This document shows positions 25,636-34,595 of a stretch of DNA of 57,331 nt, piece after piece (within the stretch, counting starts at the first letter, position 1; every line of letters starts with the position of its first letter). A model generated the notes under the pieces. It had not been told where the DNA came from and searched no databases. It was given only the letters and a program-made list of their open reading frames with translations. Both the position numbers and the translations under genes were made by a program. Origin of the DNA: Fidelibacterota bacterium (GTDB lineage: Bacteria > Fidelibacterota > UBA2242); the NCBI GenBank assembly GCA_018002295.1, contig JAGNGI010000007.1, positions 4,508-61,838 of the forward strand, in the 5' to 3' direction.

Positions 25636-27186
25636 TTAATGTTTAAAAACTCGCTTACCTGTAAATATCATAAATAATTTCCGTTCGTTGCAAGCCGTGA
25701 TACTTTCCTGATCCCGAATACTGCCACCCGGTTGAATGAAACCAATTACTCCTTGTTCAGCCGCAATATCCACCGAATCCCGGAAAGGAAAATAAGCGTC
25801 GGAAGCCATTACCGTATTTTTAATTGACAAACCGGCTTCGCCAGCCTTGCGAATAGCAATTTTGACCGAATCAACTCGTGACGTCTGACCAGCGCCAATT
25901 CCCACCGTACCATTTGCATCACAGAAGACAATGGCATTGGATTTCAAGTGCTTTACAACGTGCCAAGCCATACGCACAGTCGGCATAAGGCTTGGATCGG
26001 GTTGGCTTTCTGTCACAATTTTCCATTGACTCTCATCATCCTCAGCGGCTTGAATTTCCTGGACCAGAAGGCCTTGACCATAAGACCGTAAATCCAAAGC
26101 ATAGTGTAACGCTTCGGCGTTTGGCATCAGTAATCGCAAATTTTTACGCTTGCTTAAAATTTCTAATGCTTGATTCGAATAACCAGGAGCAATAATACAT
26201 TCGAGGAAACTCTTAGTAAATTCCTCAGCCAGATTGGCATCAACTTCCCGATTCACCCCGACAATACCCCCAAAATAACTTACCGGATCGGTCTGAACTG
26301 CTCGCCGATAAGCCTCCAGTGTAGTTTCTCCGATCGCAAAACCACACGGGTTAGTATGTTTGACTATGACAACAGCGGCTCGCTCAGTTTTGAAAGTAGC
26401 ATAACATTTGTATGCCGCCAGGCAATCAACATAATTATTGAACGAAATTTCCTTACCCTGTAATTGCTGGAAAGGCTGCCAGTTCGGATTATTGAGTGGT
26501 GCATAAAGAGCCGCACTCTGATCAGGATTCTCGCCATAACGTAAAGTCTGTTGCTTATGAAATGCCTGAACAATGACTTCCGGCATTTTTTCAGCTCCGG
26601 CGCCCGTTAAAAAATTGGAGATTTCTGAGTCATAGGTCATCGTTTTCAAAAAAACAGCCGCGGCTAATTTTTGCCGATATTCCAGAGTCAATTCATCCTG
26701 GTCGAGCCGCTGAAGAAATTCATCGTATTGTCCGGGATCAGAAAGAATGACGACATTCTTAAAATTTTTGGATGCCGCCCGTAACATACTAGGTCCGCCG
26801 ATGTCAATCATCTCGATGATTTCCTCAAAACTTTTATTGCCGGAATGATAAGTTTCGCTGAACGGGTAGAGATTAACCACGACTAATTGAAATGGCTCAA
26901 CCTTGACGCGCGCCAAATCAGCGCGGTGACTTTCATCAGTCGCATCCGCCAACAATCCGGCAAAAACAGCCGGATGTAGAGTCTTGACCCGCCCGTCGAG
27001 AATTTCCGGGAAACCGGTTAAATCTTCAATTTTTTCCACTGCGATACCGGCAGTTTGCAAAGCTCTATAAGTTCCACCGGTCGAAAATATTTGAACGCCT
27101 TTCCGAGCTAAAGCCTGAGCTAAATTCCCAATATTAGACTTGTCATAGACACTGATAATTGCGCGCTTAATTTTGAACTCACTCAT
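25636..27186 (-). CDS. purH: Bifunctional AICAR transformylase / IMP cyclohydrolase
   Basis: 516-aa enzyme for the last two steps of IMP synthesis. The cyclohydrolase domain (about 1-195) has FSTGGTYRAL and the VVNLYPF stretch, and the transformylase domain carries the KHTNPCGFA active site and DAYFPFRDSVDIAAE near 455-470. Start: the ATG at 27186 overlaps the purN stop by 4 bp (ATGA); an in-frame TTG 9 bp upstream is less likely. The formyl donor comes from the GlyA-derived folate pool. No other purine genes except purN are adjacent. Confidence 0.96.
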   Translation of the reverse strand: MSEFKIKRAIISVYDKSNIGNLAQALARKGVQIFSTGGTYRALQTAGIAVEKIEDLTGFPEILDGRVKTLHPAVFAGLLADATDESHRADLARVKVEPFQLVVVNLYPFSETYHSGNKSFEEIIEMIDIGGPSMLRAASKNFKNVVILSDPGQYDEFLQRLDQDELTLEYRQKLAAAVFLKTMTYDSEISNFLTGAGAEKMPEVIVQAFHKQQTLRYGENPDQSAALYAPLNNPNWQPFQQLQGKEISFNNYVDCLAAYKCYATFKTERAAVVIVKHTNPCGFAIGETTLEAYRRAVQTDPVSYFGGIVGVNREVDANLAEEFTKSFLECIIAPGYSNQALEILSKRKNLRLLMPNAEALHYALDLRSYGQGLLVQEIQAAEDDESQWKIVTESQPDPSLMPTVRMAWHVVKHLKSNAIVFCDANGTVGIGAGQTSRVDSVKIAIRKAGEAGLSIKNTVMASDAYFPFRDSVDIAAEQGVIGFIQPGGSIRDQESITACNERKLFMIFTGKRVFKH

Positions 27187-27803
27187 TTTTCCCAAACAAC
27201 CTTTCCATTTACATATTTTATTTTATCTTCGCACAGGGCTTTTACCACTTCCGGATAAAGGCGATGCTCGACTTCCAGAACGCGAGCGGCTAAACTTTCC
27301 GGCGTGTCGTCAGGCAAAACCGCTACTTTTTCCTGGCAAATGACGGACCCTGTATCATATCTCTCATCAACAAAGTGAATCGTTACCCCGCTAAACTTGA
27401 CACCGGAAGCAATTACTGCCTCATGTACCTTCATTCCATAAAATCCTTTTCCCCCGAAATTTGGTAAAAGTGCGGGATGAATGTTGACAATTGCCCGTGG
27501 ATATTTCCTTACAACCGGGCTCGGAATCAACTTCAAGTATCCAGCTAAAACGATCAGATCAACGTCGTATTTTTCTAACACGTTCAATAAGGCATTGGCA
27601 TACTCTTCCGGCGTTGCAAATTGTTTGCGATTAAGGTAAAAAGTCGGGATTCCCGCCGCATTCGCTATCTCAAAAACCGGAGGTCGTTCGTTATCACTTA
27701 TAACGCAGACGACTCGGGCGGCTATCTCGCCCTTTTGAATTTTATCAAGGATAGCGGCAAAATTAGAACCGCGCCCGGACGCAAAAACAGCAATATTTTT
27801 CAA
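27183..27803 (-). CDS. purN: Phosphoribosylglycinamide formyltransferase (GART)
   Basis: About 206-aa folate-dependent GAR transformylase. Motifs: GRGSNFAAIL near 9-18, VVNIHPALLPNFGGKGFYG-like segment with catalytic His, and SGVTIHFVDERYDTGSVI with the catalytic Asp. The start is uncertain: the open frame begins at a TTG at 27830, with a GTG at 27812 and a TTG at 27803. The last gives the typical MKNIAVFASGRGSN N-terminus, so I use it, but no strong ribosome binding site precedes any of them. It overlaps purH by 4 bp. Confidence 0.9.
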   Translation of the reverse strand: MKNIAVFASGRGSNFAAILDKIQKGEIAARVVCVISDNERPPVFEIANAAGIPTFYLNRKQFATPEEYANALLNVLEKYDVDLIVLAGYLKLIPSPVVRKYPRAIVNIHPALLPNFGGKGFYGMKVHEAVIASGVKFSGVTIHFVDERYDTGSVICQEKVAVLPDDTPESLAARVLEVEHRLYPEVVKALCEDKIKYVNGKVVWEK

Positions 27804-27860
27804 AACAACCACATTTAAATAAACATTCAAATTTATCTAAATATCGTCGTAGAATCAATT

Positions 27861-27888
27861 AAGATTTATCTGATAAAAAATAAATCTT
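27861..27888 (-). terminator. AT-rich hairpin between kduI and purN
   Basis: A perfect 9-bp inverted repeat AAGATTTAT / ATAAATCTT with a 10-nt loop lies 29 nt beyond the kduI stop and about 58 nt before purN. There is no strong U-tract after the stem, so it is only a candidate terminator or RNA-processing site. Confidence 0.35.
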
Positions 27889-27916
27889 TAAATCGGGCTT
27901 CAGCCGGTCATTATAT

Positions 27917-28747
27917 CTATCGCAAATTGACTGGATCAATATCGTCCATATCGTCGAAATCCTGATTTTCTCCGCCCATTCCCCAGATAAAAGTATAATG
28001 GGCGGTCCCAACACCAGCATGGATTGACCAGCTCGGTGATAATACGACTTGTTTATTATGCATCACGATATGACGGGTAGATTCCGGCTCACCGCAAAGA
28101 TGAAAAACGAGGCCATTTTTTGGTAGATCAAAATATAAATAAATTTCGGTGCGACGTTCGTGAGTGTGAGGCGGCATAGTATTCCAGACACTGCCTTCCG
28201 CCAGTTCGGTAAGTCCCATAACTATTTGACAGGTATCAAGTACTCCCGGACGCAAATATTGAAAAATGGTACGTTTGTTACATTCGGCGTCACTACCTAA
28301 ATCACGACGATTAGCCTGCGCTTGGGTAACCTTACGGGTGGGATAGGCTTGATGAGCCGGATAACTAAGTAGATAAAACTCAGCCGGCTTTTGGGTTGAA
28401 TCACTTTGAAAAACAATGTCATGTCGCCCCTTGCCAATGTATAAGGCTTCCTTATGGGCTAAATGAAATGACTCTTCTCCGACAGATACAATACCCGCCT
28501 CACCAATATTTATAATCCCGATTTCGCGGCGCTCGGTAAAATATTCCGCCGCTAATTCCTTTGAACCGCTCAACGTCAGTGGTTTGTTTGCCGGTACAGC
28601 CGCACCAACGATCGCGCGGTCGGCATCACTGTAAACTAAACGCAGCTCACCGGTCTGAAATAAATTTTCGACCAACATATTTTGCCGCAATTCAGACGTT
28701 GTCATACGTTGAAATCGAATTGGATCGGCTAAATAGCGAATTTCCAT
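27917..28747 (-). CDS. kduI: 5-dehydro-4-deoxy-D-glucuronate isomerase (KduI)
   Basis: 276-aa cupin isomerase converting 5-keto-4-deoxyuronate to 3-deoxy-D-glycero-2,5-hexodiulosonate in degradation of pectin- or glycosaminoglycan-derived unsaturated uronates. Start ATG 28747 follows GAGG by 7 nt. Visible are MEIRYLADPIRFQRMTTSELR at the N-terminus, VWNTMPPHTHERRTEIYLYFDL with zinc ligands near 185-206, and SPSWSIHAGVGTAHYTFIWGMGGENQ near the C-terminus, all typical of KduI. Directly upstream is an Eda-like aldolase. No KduD or KdgK is in the window, so the pathway here is partial. Confidence 0.94.
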   Translation of the reverse strand: MEIRYLADPIRFQRMTTSELRQNMLVENLFQTGELRLVYSDADRAIVGAAVPANKPLTLSGSKELAAEYFTERREIGIINIGEAGIVSVGEESFHLAHKEALYIGKGRHDIVFQSDSTQKPAEFYLLSYPAHQAYPTRKVTQAQANRRDLGSDAECNKRTIFQYLRPGVLDTCQIVMGLTELAEGSVWNTMPPHTHERRTEIYLYFDLPKNGLVFHLCGEPESTRHIVMHNKQVVLSPSWSIHAGVGTAHYTFIWGMGGENQDFDDMDDIDPVNLR

Positions 28748-28769
28748 ATTATACCTCATTAATTATTTT

Positions 28770-29420
28770 TTACTTACTGGAACGACCTGTCAAAACAGCC
28801 GATCGAAAAGCTTCGGCATGTTTGGCTAAAGCCTGCCAATCATCGGCGGCTATCATCTTTTTATTCAAGAGTGCCGTTCCGACTCCCAGACAGCAAGCTC
28901 CAGACCGGATGAACTCTGCGGCGTTTTCGAGGGTGACTCCGCCAGTCGGCAACAGTTTGACTTGTGGCAAAGGACCAAGAATGTCCTTTATATAGCTTGG
29001 CCCAAGCGCTGTAGTCGGAAAAACCTTGACCAGATCGGCACCCTGTTCCCAGGCGGTCAGAATTTCGGTTGGTGTGAATGCTCCGGGAATGGCAGGTTTG
29101 TCGTAGCGATGACACATCCGAATAACCTCCGGATTAAAAATCGGACCAACGATAAATTGGGCGCCGTTTAAAATCGCCAGCCGGGCGGTCTCGGCATCCA
29201 GAACACTTCCCGCACCAATGAGAAAATCTTTGCCGGTCTGCGCCGCAAAATTTTTGATTATCTCCAGTGCTCCCGGCGTAGTCATAGTGATTTCCAGCGC
29301 ATTTATCCCGCCCTGTCTCAAAGCGGAAATTATGCCCGGTAATTTTTCACCGCTATCTAATCGAATTACGGCAACCAGTCCTGATTCAATCAATTTTGCA
29401 GTAATTGTCTGTCGGTCCAT
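28770..29420 (-). CDS. eda: 2-dehydro-3-deoxy-phosphogluconate aldolase (KDPG/KHG)
   Basis: 216-aa class I aldolase of the Eda family that splits KDPG to pyruvate and glyceraldehyde 3-phosphate. Motifs: LEITMTTPGALEII with the catalytic Glu near 43, FLIGAGSVLD near 66-75, PGAFTPTEIL, the Schiff-base lysine in ADLVKVFP near 130, and LLPTGGVTLENA near 155-167. With kduI 23 bp downstream, it would serve the last step of uronate catabolism. A FadR-type operator candidate lies in its upstream spacer. Confidence 0.93.
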   Translation of the reverse strand: MDRQTITAKLIESGLVAVIRLDSGEKLPGIISALRQGGINALEITMTTPGALEIIKNFAAQTGKDFLIGAGSVLDAETARLAILNGAQFIVGPIFNPEVIRMCHRYDKPAIPGAFTPTEILTAWEQGADLVKVFPTTALGPSYIKDILGPLPQVKLLPTGGVTLENAAEFIRSGACCLGVGTALLNKKMIAADDWQALAKHAEAFRSAVLTGRSSK

Positions 29421-29499
29421 TCTATTCCCTTATTATGATTTAAAGGTTTGAATTAATTTTTATTATAGAATCATTCCCAATTTTAAACTGCTGAATATT

Positions 29500-29518
29500 A
29501 AAGTTGTCATACAAATTT
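29500..29518. promoter_or_regulatory. Candidate FadR-family operator upstream of eda-kduI
   Basis: AAAGTTGT, CAT, ACAAATTT form an imperfect 8/8 inverted repeat (7 of 8 pairs). The core TTGTCATACAA at 29504-29514 matches the FadR-subfamily GntR consensus TNGTNNNACNA. It lies 80 bp before the eda start and next to the gene for a FadR/FCD regulator. Confidence 0.5.
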
Positions 29519-29576
29519 CGCAAGTGTTTTTATTATTAACTGGCTAAAAAGAACTTATTTCCTTTAGAAAAATAAT

Positions 29577-30332
29577 TTATTTAGCCAAATCGGTAATGAT
29601 CTGGAGAGTATGTTCCTCAGCGATTTGCAGGTGGGTTGTCATAGCCTCAAAAGCACCCTGAGAGTCTTTAACCTGGATTTTTTCTAAAATCAGGTCATGG
29701 TAAGTGATGGCTGAACTCTTTGCGCTGTCAATTTGTTGATACACCAGACTACGGATTTTTGGCATCAACCGGAACATCGGTTCGACGATAATCGGCACTA
29801 ATTGGTTTTTGGAAGCGATGGCAATGTTGAGATGAAAATCTTTATCGATCTGACCCTGTTTGAGATAATCGGTGGAATCACATTTTTTCAAATCATTACA
29901 ATTTTTCCGCAATTTCGTCAAGTCGCGAGCAGTACGTCTTGCGGCGGCAAGGCTAGCGATTTGCGGTTCGAGGATTTTGCGAATTTCCATCACACTCATC
30001 AGATAATCTTTGTCAAGGTTCAGCTCTAGGAAGAGACTCATCGGTTTGATTACATTTTCGGCTTGATAATCAGTAACGTATATGCCGCTCCCCTTGCGAA
30101 TGCGCAAAAGTCCGCGGGCACTCAATTTTTGGAGCGCTTCACGTAAGGAAGTGCGGCTCACGCCAAACATTTTGCATAGTTCTGTTTCCGACGGTAATTT
30201 TTCACCGGGCAGAATTTTTTTTTGACGAATTAGTTCTTCAATATGTTCGACAATCTCTTGACTAAGACTGAGCGGATTACCGATCCGCGGAAACAGATTA
30301 TAAATTGGTTGACTATTATTTTTTGGCGCCAT
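29577..30332 (-). CDS. GntR-type regulator, FadR subfamily (FCD domain)
   Basis: 251-aa regulator. An N-terminal winged HTH spans about 20-90 (LIRQKKILPGEKLPSETELC, then FGVSRTSLREALQKLSARGL and RIRKGSGIYV). An all-helical FCD ligand domain spans about 95-240, with the metal-binding DxxFHLNIA near 165 and the late His residues in TYHDLIL and MTTHLQIAEEH. It is upstream of eda and kduI, so it likely controls uronate catabolism and senses a uronate derivative. The target and effector are inferred only from context. Confidence 0.88.
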   Translation of the reverse strand: MAPKNNSQPIYNLFPRIGNPLSLSQEIVEHIEELIRQKKILPGEKLPSETELCKMFGVSRTSLREALQKLSARGLLRIRKGSGIYVTDYQAENVIKPMSLFLELNLDKDYLMSVMEIRKILEPQIASLAAARRTARDLTKLRKNCNDLKKCDSTDYLKQGQIDKDFHLNIAIASKNQLVPIIVEPMFRLMPKIRSLVYQQIDSAKSSAITYHDLILEKIQVKDSQGAFEAMTTHLQIAEEHTLQIITDLAK

Positions 30333-30578
30333 TCTGCTTTGATTTTAGGCAGAATATAGATTATTTGCAAGGAAATGGATTTATTTGGAGGACATCCCAA
30401 ATTCCATCTCATTTAGTATAAATAGGAAGCTACTACGTGGCTATTCCTCTGTAGATTTAGTGGTGTTTTTCATCATTGTTTCAGCATGTCAGTAGTCCTG
30501 TGTTAATCCGTGATAGATTGTAATAACAACTCAATTTACATTTTCTCTTTTCTCAGCCTTTGCCTTATTCCGACTTGC

Positions 30579-31427
30579 TCAAAGGGCATTTTCAATGACG
30601 CCCATAATTCCAGAAGTGGATTTCAGCGGTTGCATCAAGCAGTCAGCGGATAAAGTCACCCCAATATTTTCCGATGGTTTAAGTATTTCGAAAATAACCT
30701 TCTGATCAGTGAGGGGCCAGTCCCGGAAACCGGGACTGACGCGGCGCAAAGTCTGGCTGGGAGATAACCAGGAGGACGATTTTTCAAGATACTGTTGTAA
30801 ATCACTGGTAGCGGTTTCGACCAGGGCGGCGGCTAGCCCGTTTAATAGAAATGCCTGATAGGCATCGCCTTCCGTGTAATTTAAATCGGCAATCCGCTGA
30901 TCAATCGCCGAACCAATAGTTACAATAAATATAAAGATCGGTTTAGGTTTTACTGGGTCGGATTTATTCACAAAACGGTGAAGGCTTTTGCCGTGTAATT
31001 CATACGTACCACCAGCAAGCGCCAAGCCGGTTTCGGTTGGGAGGCAGTCAACCAATCGAACGACAGCGGCCGGCTGAATCAATGCCCTATTTTCTTTCAA
31101 AAGATTAGCAAGTTCCACGCGCATACGAAAGGCGACACTGGTATTTTTTAAAATGTTATATTTCAGTGCGGCGGTCAATTCCCGCAAGAAATGCTGAAAA
31201 AGTACTAATTGATGATATTGTTCATTCGGCGAGATTAATTGTTTATTATTTTGACGCATTTGGAAGATTTGGGCTAAGGAAGGAGTTTCACCGTTATTTT
31301 TTTCAATAGAAAACCTGATTGCTCCTGGGTACCCGGTAATCTCTTGCATAAGTGTAATTAAGTCGTCCTGTTTAACCAGGAAAGAGCAAGGTTTGAAAAT
31401 CGTTATTTTAGTGAAATCTATCGGCAT
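30579..31427 (-). CDS. Stand-alone cobalamin-dependent methionine synthase activation-domain protein
   Basis: 282-aa protein whose C-terminal half resembles the MetH activation (SAM-binding) domain. RRVSPGFRDWPLTDQ near 228-242 is the signature RxSPGYPxWPxxxQ, and NIGVTLSADCLMQPLKSTSGI near 254-274 matches the following conserved loop. The N-terminal 130 residues are not recognised. It is not fused to the homocysteine, folate or B12 domains of MetH, and no such gene is adjacent. Stand-alone activation subunits are known in some bacteria with split methionine synthases. The 246-bp spacer downstream holds no gene. Confidence 0.75.
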   Translation of the reverse strand: MPIDFTKITIFKPCSFLVKQDDLITLMQEITGYPGAIRFSIEKNNGETPSLAQIFQMRQNNKQLISPNEQYHQLVLFQHFLRELTAALKYNILKNTSVAFRMRVELANLLKENRALIQPAAVVRLVDCLPTETGLALAGGTYELHGKSLHRFVNKSDPVKPKPIFIFIVTIGSAIDQRIADLNYTEGDAYQAFLLNGLAAALVETATSDLQQYLEKSSSWLSPSQTLRRVSPGFRDWPLTDQKVIFEILKPSENIGVTLSADCLMQPLKSTSGIMGVIENAL

Positions 31428-31540
31428 TTTTTATAAGGCTAAGATAATCCAAAATTTCGGATAATCCGCGTAAGTGTGGGTGTGGATTATAATCGAGCGC
31501 AATATCATTTCTGACTACTATGCCTTTGGAATTTGCTTCG

Positions 31541-32164
31541 TCAGGGACAGAATTGTTTAATTTTCTGCATTATTTCTTCCAGTTTCTCCTGATCGCGGAA
31601 AATGTCAAACTGATCGGTTTCGACAATCAAAATATTACTACGCTTCTGCTCCTCTTTTATCCAACGTTCATAAGAGAGATTCAAGGTATAGATATATTCG
31701 GGGGAAATGTCACGCTCGAAGCCGCGCGAACGCTTTTTAATGCGGGTAAGAAGGGTGTCAACGCTGGCGCGCAAATAGACGATCAAGTCAGGTTTTTTCA
31801 GATAGGAAGTCATTATTTCGAAGAGAGCCCGATAATTGTCCCAATCGCGCTGACTCATATTGCCCATTTCGTAAAGATTACGGGCGAAGATTTCCACATC
31901 CTCGTAGATTGTGCGATCCTGAACCGTGGTGATGTTGCTTTCGGTCATTTGTTTATGACTGCGGAAACGATGGGAGAGAAAATAAATCTGGAGATTAAAG
32001 CTCCAGCGCTTCATATCTTGATAAAAGTCTTCTAAATAAGGATTGTCAATAACGGATTCGTAAAAAGCGCGCCAACCAAAACGCCTTGCGATCAGGTCAG
32101 TCATAGTGGTTTTGCCAACGCCAATGTTACCGGCAATTCCGATGAAATAGGGATGTTCACTCAC
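31541..32164 (-). CDS. Deoxynucleoside kinase (dGK/dAK/TK2 family)
   Basis: 207-aa P-loop kinase that phosphorylates salvaged deoxynucleosides. Motifs: GNIGVGKTT at 12-20, TVQDRTIYEDVEIFA near 80-94 (DRS-like motif with catalytic Asp/Arg and acidic residue), and an arginine-rich lid KKRSRGFERDI near 145-155. The start is GTG at 32164, overlapping the mtaB stop by 8 bp with a GGAG ribosome binding site. Substrate preference (dG/dA or other) cannot be told from sequence. Confidence 0.9.
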   Translation of the reverse strand: MSEHPYFIGIAGNIGVGKTTMTDLIARRFGWRAFYESVIDNPYLEDFYQDMKRWSFNLQIYFLSHRFRSHKQMTESNITTVQDRTIYEDVEIFARNLYEMGNMSQRDWDNYRALFEIMTSYLKKPDLIVYLRASVDTLLTRIKKRSRGFERDISPEYIYTLNLSYERWIKEEQKRSNILIVETDQFDIFRDQEKLEEIMQKIKQFCP

Positions 32165-33452
32165 CGAGCAATTCTCCTTCTATATAATCTTCGGAAACGT
32201 GGATTAATTTAACTTTTTCGATTTTGTTCAGCAGGTTTTCTCGTGTGTGGATGCGAACTTTTAGGTAATTGTCCGTCAAGCCCTGCCAGAGTCCGGGTGC
32301 TATTTTTTCTTCAAATAGAACGGAGACAGTATTTGCGAGCATTGATTGCCTAAAAGCAGCCCGTTTTCGGTTACTTAATTGGCGCAGAATTTCCGAGCGC
32401 CGTTTCTTTTCGGAATCGGGAATACGGTCGGTAAATTTGCCAGCCGGGGTTCCGGGACGGGGCGAATAGCGGAAAACGTGCAGGTAGTTAATGTCGAGAT
32501 TTTCGAGAAATTGGCGCATCTGGTCAAATTCCAAATCAGTTTCGCCGGGAAAACCGACCATTACATCGGCGCCGATGCAGATCTCTGGTATTTGTTGTTT
32601 AATCCGGTTGATAAGTGTGGCATAATCGGCGCTGAGATAACGACGATTCATTTTGGCTAAAATTGGATCGGAACCGTGTTGCAAAGGGATATGCAGATGG
32701 CGACAAAGGCGCGGCTCTTCGGAAATCAGTTTAATTAATTCCGAAGTGATTAAGTCCGGCTCAATGGAACTCAGCCGGATACGCGGCAAACCGGTCGCGG
32801 CGAGAAGGCGCCGGATTAAAAAAAATAGATCGCCGCTCGGTGATTCATAGCGACCAAGATTGATACCGGTCAGGACGATTTCCTGAACGCCTTGATTCTC
32901 AAGAAGTCGAGCTGTGGCAATGCAATCCTCCGGATCGCGACTGCGAGGATTGCCACGCAAATGGGGAATTATGCAATAAGCGCAATAATAATCACACCCT
33001 TCCTGGACTTTTAAATTAGCTCGAATGCGTTTATCATTCGGTAAGTGCGATTCGATGCGGAAAGTTTTTGGAGATTCCGGTTTAGTAACTCGTACAATTT
33101 TTTCACCGCGCTCGATCGTTTCCAGAAAATCGAATATTTCGTACTTCTCATTATTACCCAGCACGAGAAAGACACCGGAAATATTAAGCAATTCGGCGGC
33201 GGCAATCTGGGAGTAGCAACCGATAACGGCAATTTTGCCATTGGGCGAAATGCGTCGCGCGGCAGTGATGGCGCCGCGGGTCTTGGCTTCGGCGGCTTGC
33301 GTCACGGCGCAAGAGTTAATAATAGTCAAATCGGCCGGTTTATTGGAATTTACTATGTGGAGATTACGATTGGCAAGTTCGGCTTTAATGGCATCTGTTT
33401 CCGCCTGATTCAGGCGACAGCCAAGCGTTCGAAATGCGACCGTTGCAATCAA
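32157..33452 (-). CDS. mtaB: tRNA t6A37 methylthiotransferase MtaB
   Basis: 431-aa radical-SAM methylthiotransferase. The UPF0004 domain begins VAFRTLGCRLNQAETDAI, the MtaB type. Its three cluster cysteines come in the N-domain, and the radical SAM CxxxCxxC is CDYYCAYC near 147-154, followed by IIPHLRGNPRSR. A TRAM domain closes the protein (near 375-431). It would convert t6A37 to ms2t6A37. It overlaps the next nucleotidyltransferase gene by 4 bp (ATGA) and the dNK gene by 8 bp. RimO, a related enzyme, is encoded 1.1 kb upstream. Confidence 0.93.
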   Translation of the reverse strand: MIATVAFRTLGCRLNQAETDAIKAELANRNLHIVNSNKPADLTIINSCAVTQAAEAKTRGAITAARRISPNGKIAVIGCYSQIAAAELLNISGVFLVLGNNEKYEIFDFLETIERGEKIVRVTKPESPKTFRIESHLPNDKRIRANLKVQEGCDYYCAYCIIPHLRGNPRSRDPEDCIATARLLENQGVQEIVLTGINLGRYESPSGDLFFLIRRLLAATGLPRIRLSSIEPDLITSELIKLISEEPRLCRHLHIPLQHGSDPILAKMNRRYLSADYATLINRIKQQIPEICIGADVMVGFPGETDLEFDQMRQFLENLDINYLHVFRYSPRPGTPAGKFTDRIPDSEKKRRSEILRQLSNRKRAAFRQSMLANTVSVLFEEKIAPGLWQGLTDNYLKVRIHTRENLLNKIEKVKLIHVSEDYIEGELLGE

Positions 33453-34519
33453 GTCTGCCTGATTTCAATTATACTTTGATCGCCGATAATGAAACGATTG
33501 GTAAACGGTTTAGCTTGTGATTCGATGATCTGGACGTTTTTACCGAGTAGGCTGGCTTCGATCCGAATTTTTTGATTGCGGATCACGCAGTTACAGGAAA
33601 CGATACTGAATTCAATCTCAGCATTGCTGATTTCGCAATTTTTATCTATTGCGGTATATGGACCGATATAGGCATTGACGATTTTTGCACCTTCGCCGAT
33701 AATGACCGGACCGCGGATGTTGCTATTGATAATTTCGGCGCCTTTACTGATGACCACGCGACCGCTGAGCTGACTATTTTGATCAACTTTGCCTTGGATA
33801 GAAGTTGTGATATTATCCAGAACTAAACGATTGGCTTCTAACAGATCGCTGGGTTTGCCGGTATCTTTCCACCAGCCGGTAATTTCCGAAAAGGTGACTT
33901 TGTAACCTTTATTTAATAAATATTGATGCGCATCAGAGATTTCCAGTTCACCGCGCGCACTCGGTTGGATATTATTGACCGCCTCGAAAATGGTGTGGTC
34001 ATAAATATAAATTCCAGTCACGGCGAAATCGCTGAGTGGCTTTTGGGGCTTTTCGACAATACTGACGATGCGGTTACCTTTGATTTCCGGTACGCCGAAA
34101 CGTTCTGGGTCAGGGACTTTAGCCAGTACGAGATGACAATTGGTCTGATTACGCTCGAATTCTTCGATAAAGCGTCGGATACCGCCGATGATTATATTAT
34201 CGCCGAGATAAAAAACAAACGGTTCGTTGCCAATGAACGGCTCGGCAATCCGGACGCAATCGGCTAAACCGGTCGGTCGTTCCTGGGGAATGTAAACGAT
34301 TTTCAGCCCAAAGGCTTGGCCGTCGCCGTAAACTTCACGGACTTCGTTGCCTTCTTTATTGGTAATTATTCCGACTTCCTGAATTCCGGCATCGCGGACA
34401 TATTCGAGGGCATAGTTCAGAATTGGTTTATTGGCAATTGGGATCAGGTGTTTATTCTGAGTGTGGGTGATTGGTCTAAGGCGTGTGCCGTGTCCGCCGG
34501 CTGTTATCAATGCTTTCAT
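33449..34519 (-). CDS. Glucose-1-phosphate thymidylyltransferase, long form (RmlA-like)
   Basis: 356-aa sugar nucleotidyltransferase. The N-terminal domain starts MKALITAGGHGTRLRPITHT with the GGxGTRLRP loop, followed by a KP site and YLGDNIIIGG near 103-112. A C-terminal left-handed beta-helix of hexapeptide-like repeats (SGRVVISKGAEI, GPVIIGEGAKIV, GPYTAIDKNCEI) spans about 245-340. This layout fits the long RmlA-type enzymes that make dTDP-glucose for LPS or polysaccharide, though another NTP-sugar specificity is possible. It is 76 bp downstream of rimO. Confidence 0.85.
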   Translation of the reverse strand: MKALITAGGHGTRLRPITHTQNKHLIPIANKPILNYALEYVRDAGIQEVGIITNKEGNEVREVYGDGQAFGLKIVYIPQERPTGLADCVRIAEPFIGNEPFVFYLGDNIIIGGIRRFIEEFERNQTNCHLVLAKVPDPERFGVPEIKGNRIVSIVEKPQKPLSDFAVTGIYIYDHTIFEAVNNIQPSARGELEISDAHQYLLNKGYKVTFSEITGWWKDTGKPSDLLEANRLVLDNITTSIQGKVDQNSQLSGRVVISKGAEIINSNIRGPVIIGEGAKIVNAYIGPYTAIDKNCEISNAEIEFSIVSCNCVIRNQKIRIEASLLGKNVQIIESQAKPFTNRFIIGDQSIIEIRQT

Positions 34520-34595
34520 CGTTCATTCATCCTGATTATTATTAAACTAAAATCTGACCAAAAATTAGCTAATTTGGATTTAACTAACAAAAGTT

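Noticed and set aside
28561-28995. 144-aa plus-strand open frame across kduI and eda
   Set aside because: It is antisense to two clear enzymes and spans their junction, with no family-like features.
30333-30578. A gene or ncRNA in the 246-bp spacer beside the FadR gene
   Set aside because: No frame with a start and ribosome binding site was found; only a bulged AGGAAGC hairpin near 30424-30448 is visible, without a T tract.
33045-33479. 144-aa plus-strand open frame inside mtaB
   Set aside because: It lies antisense to a well-conserved gene, has no ribosome binding site and no recognisable motif.
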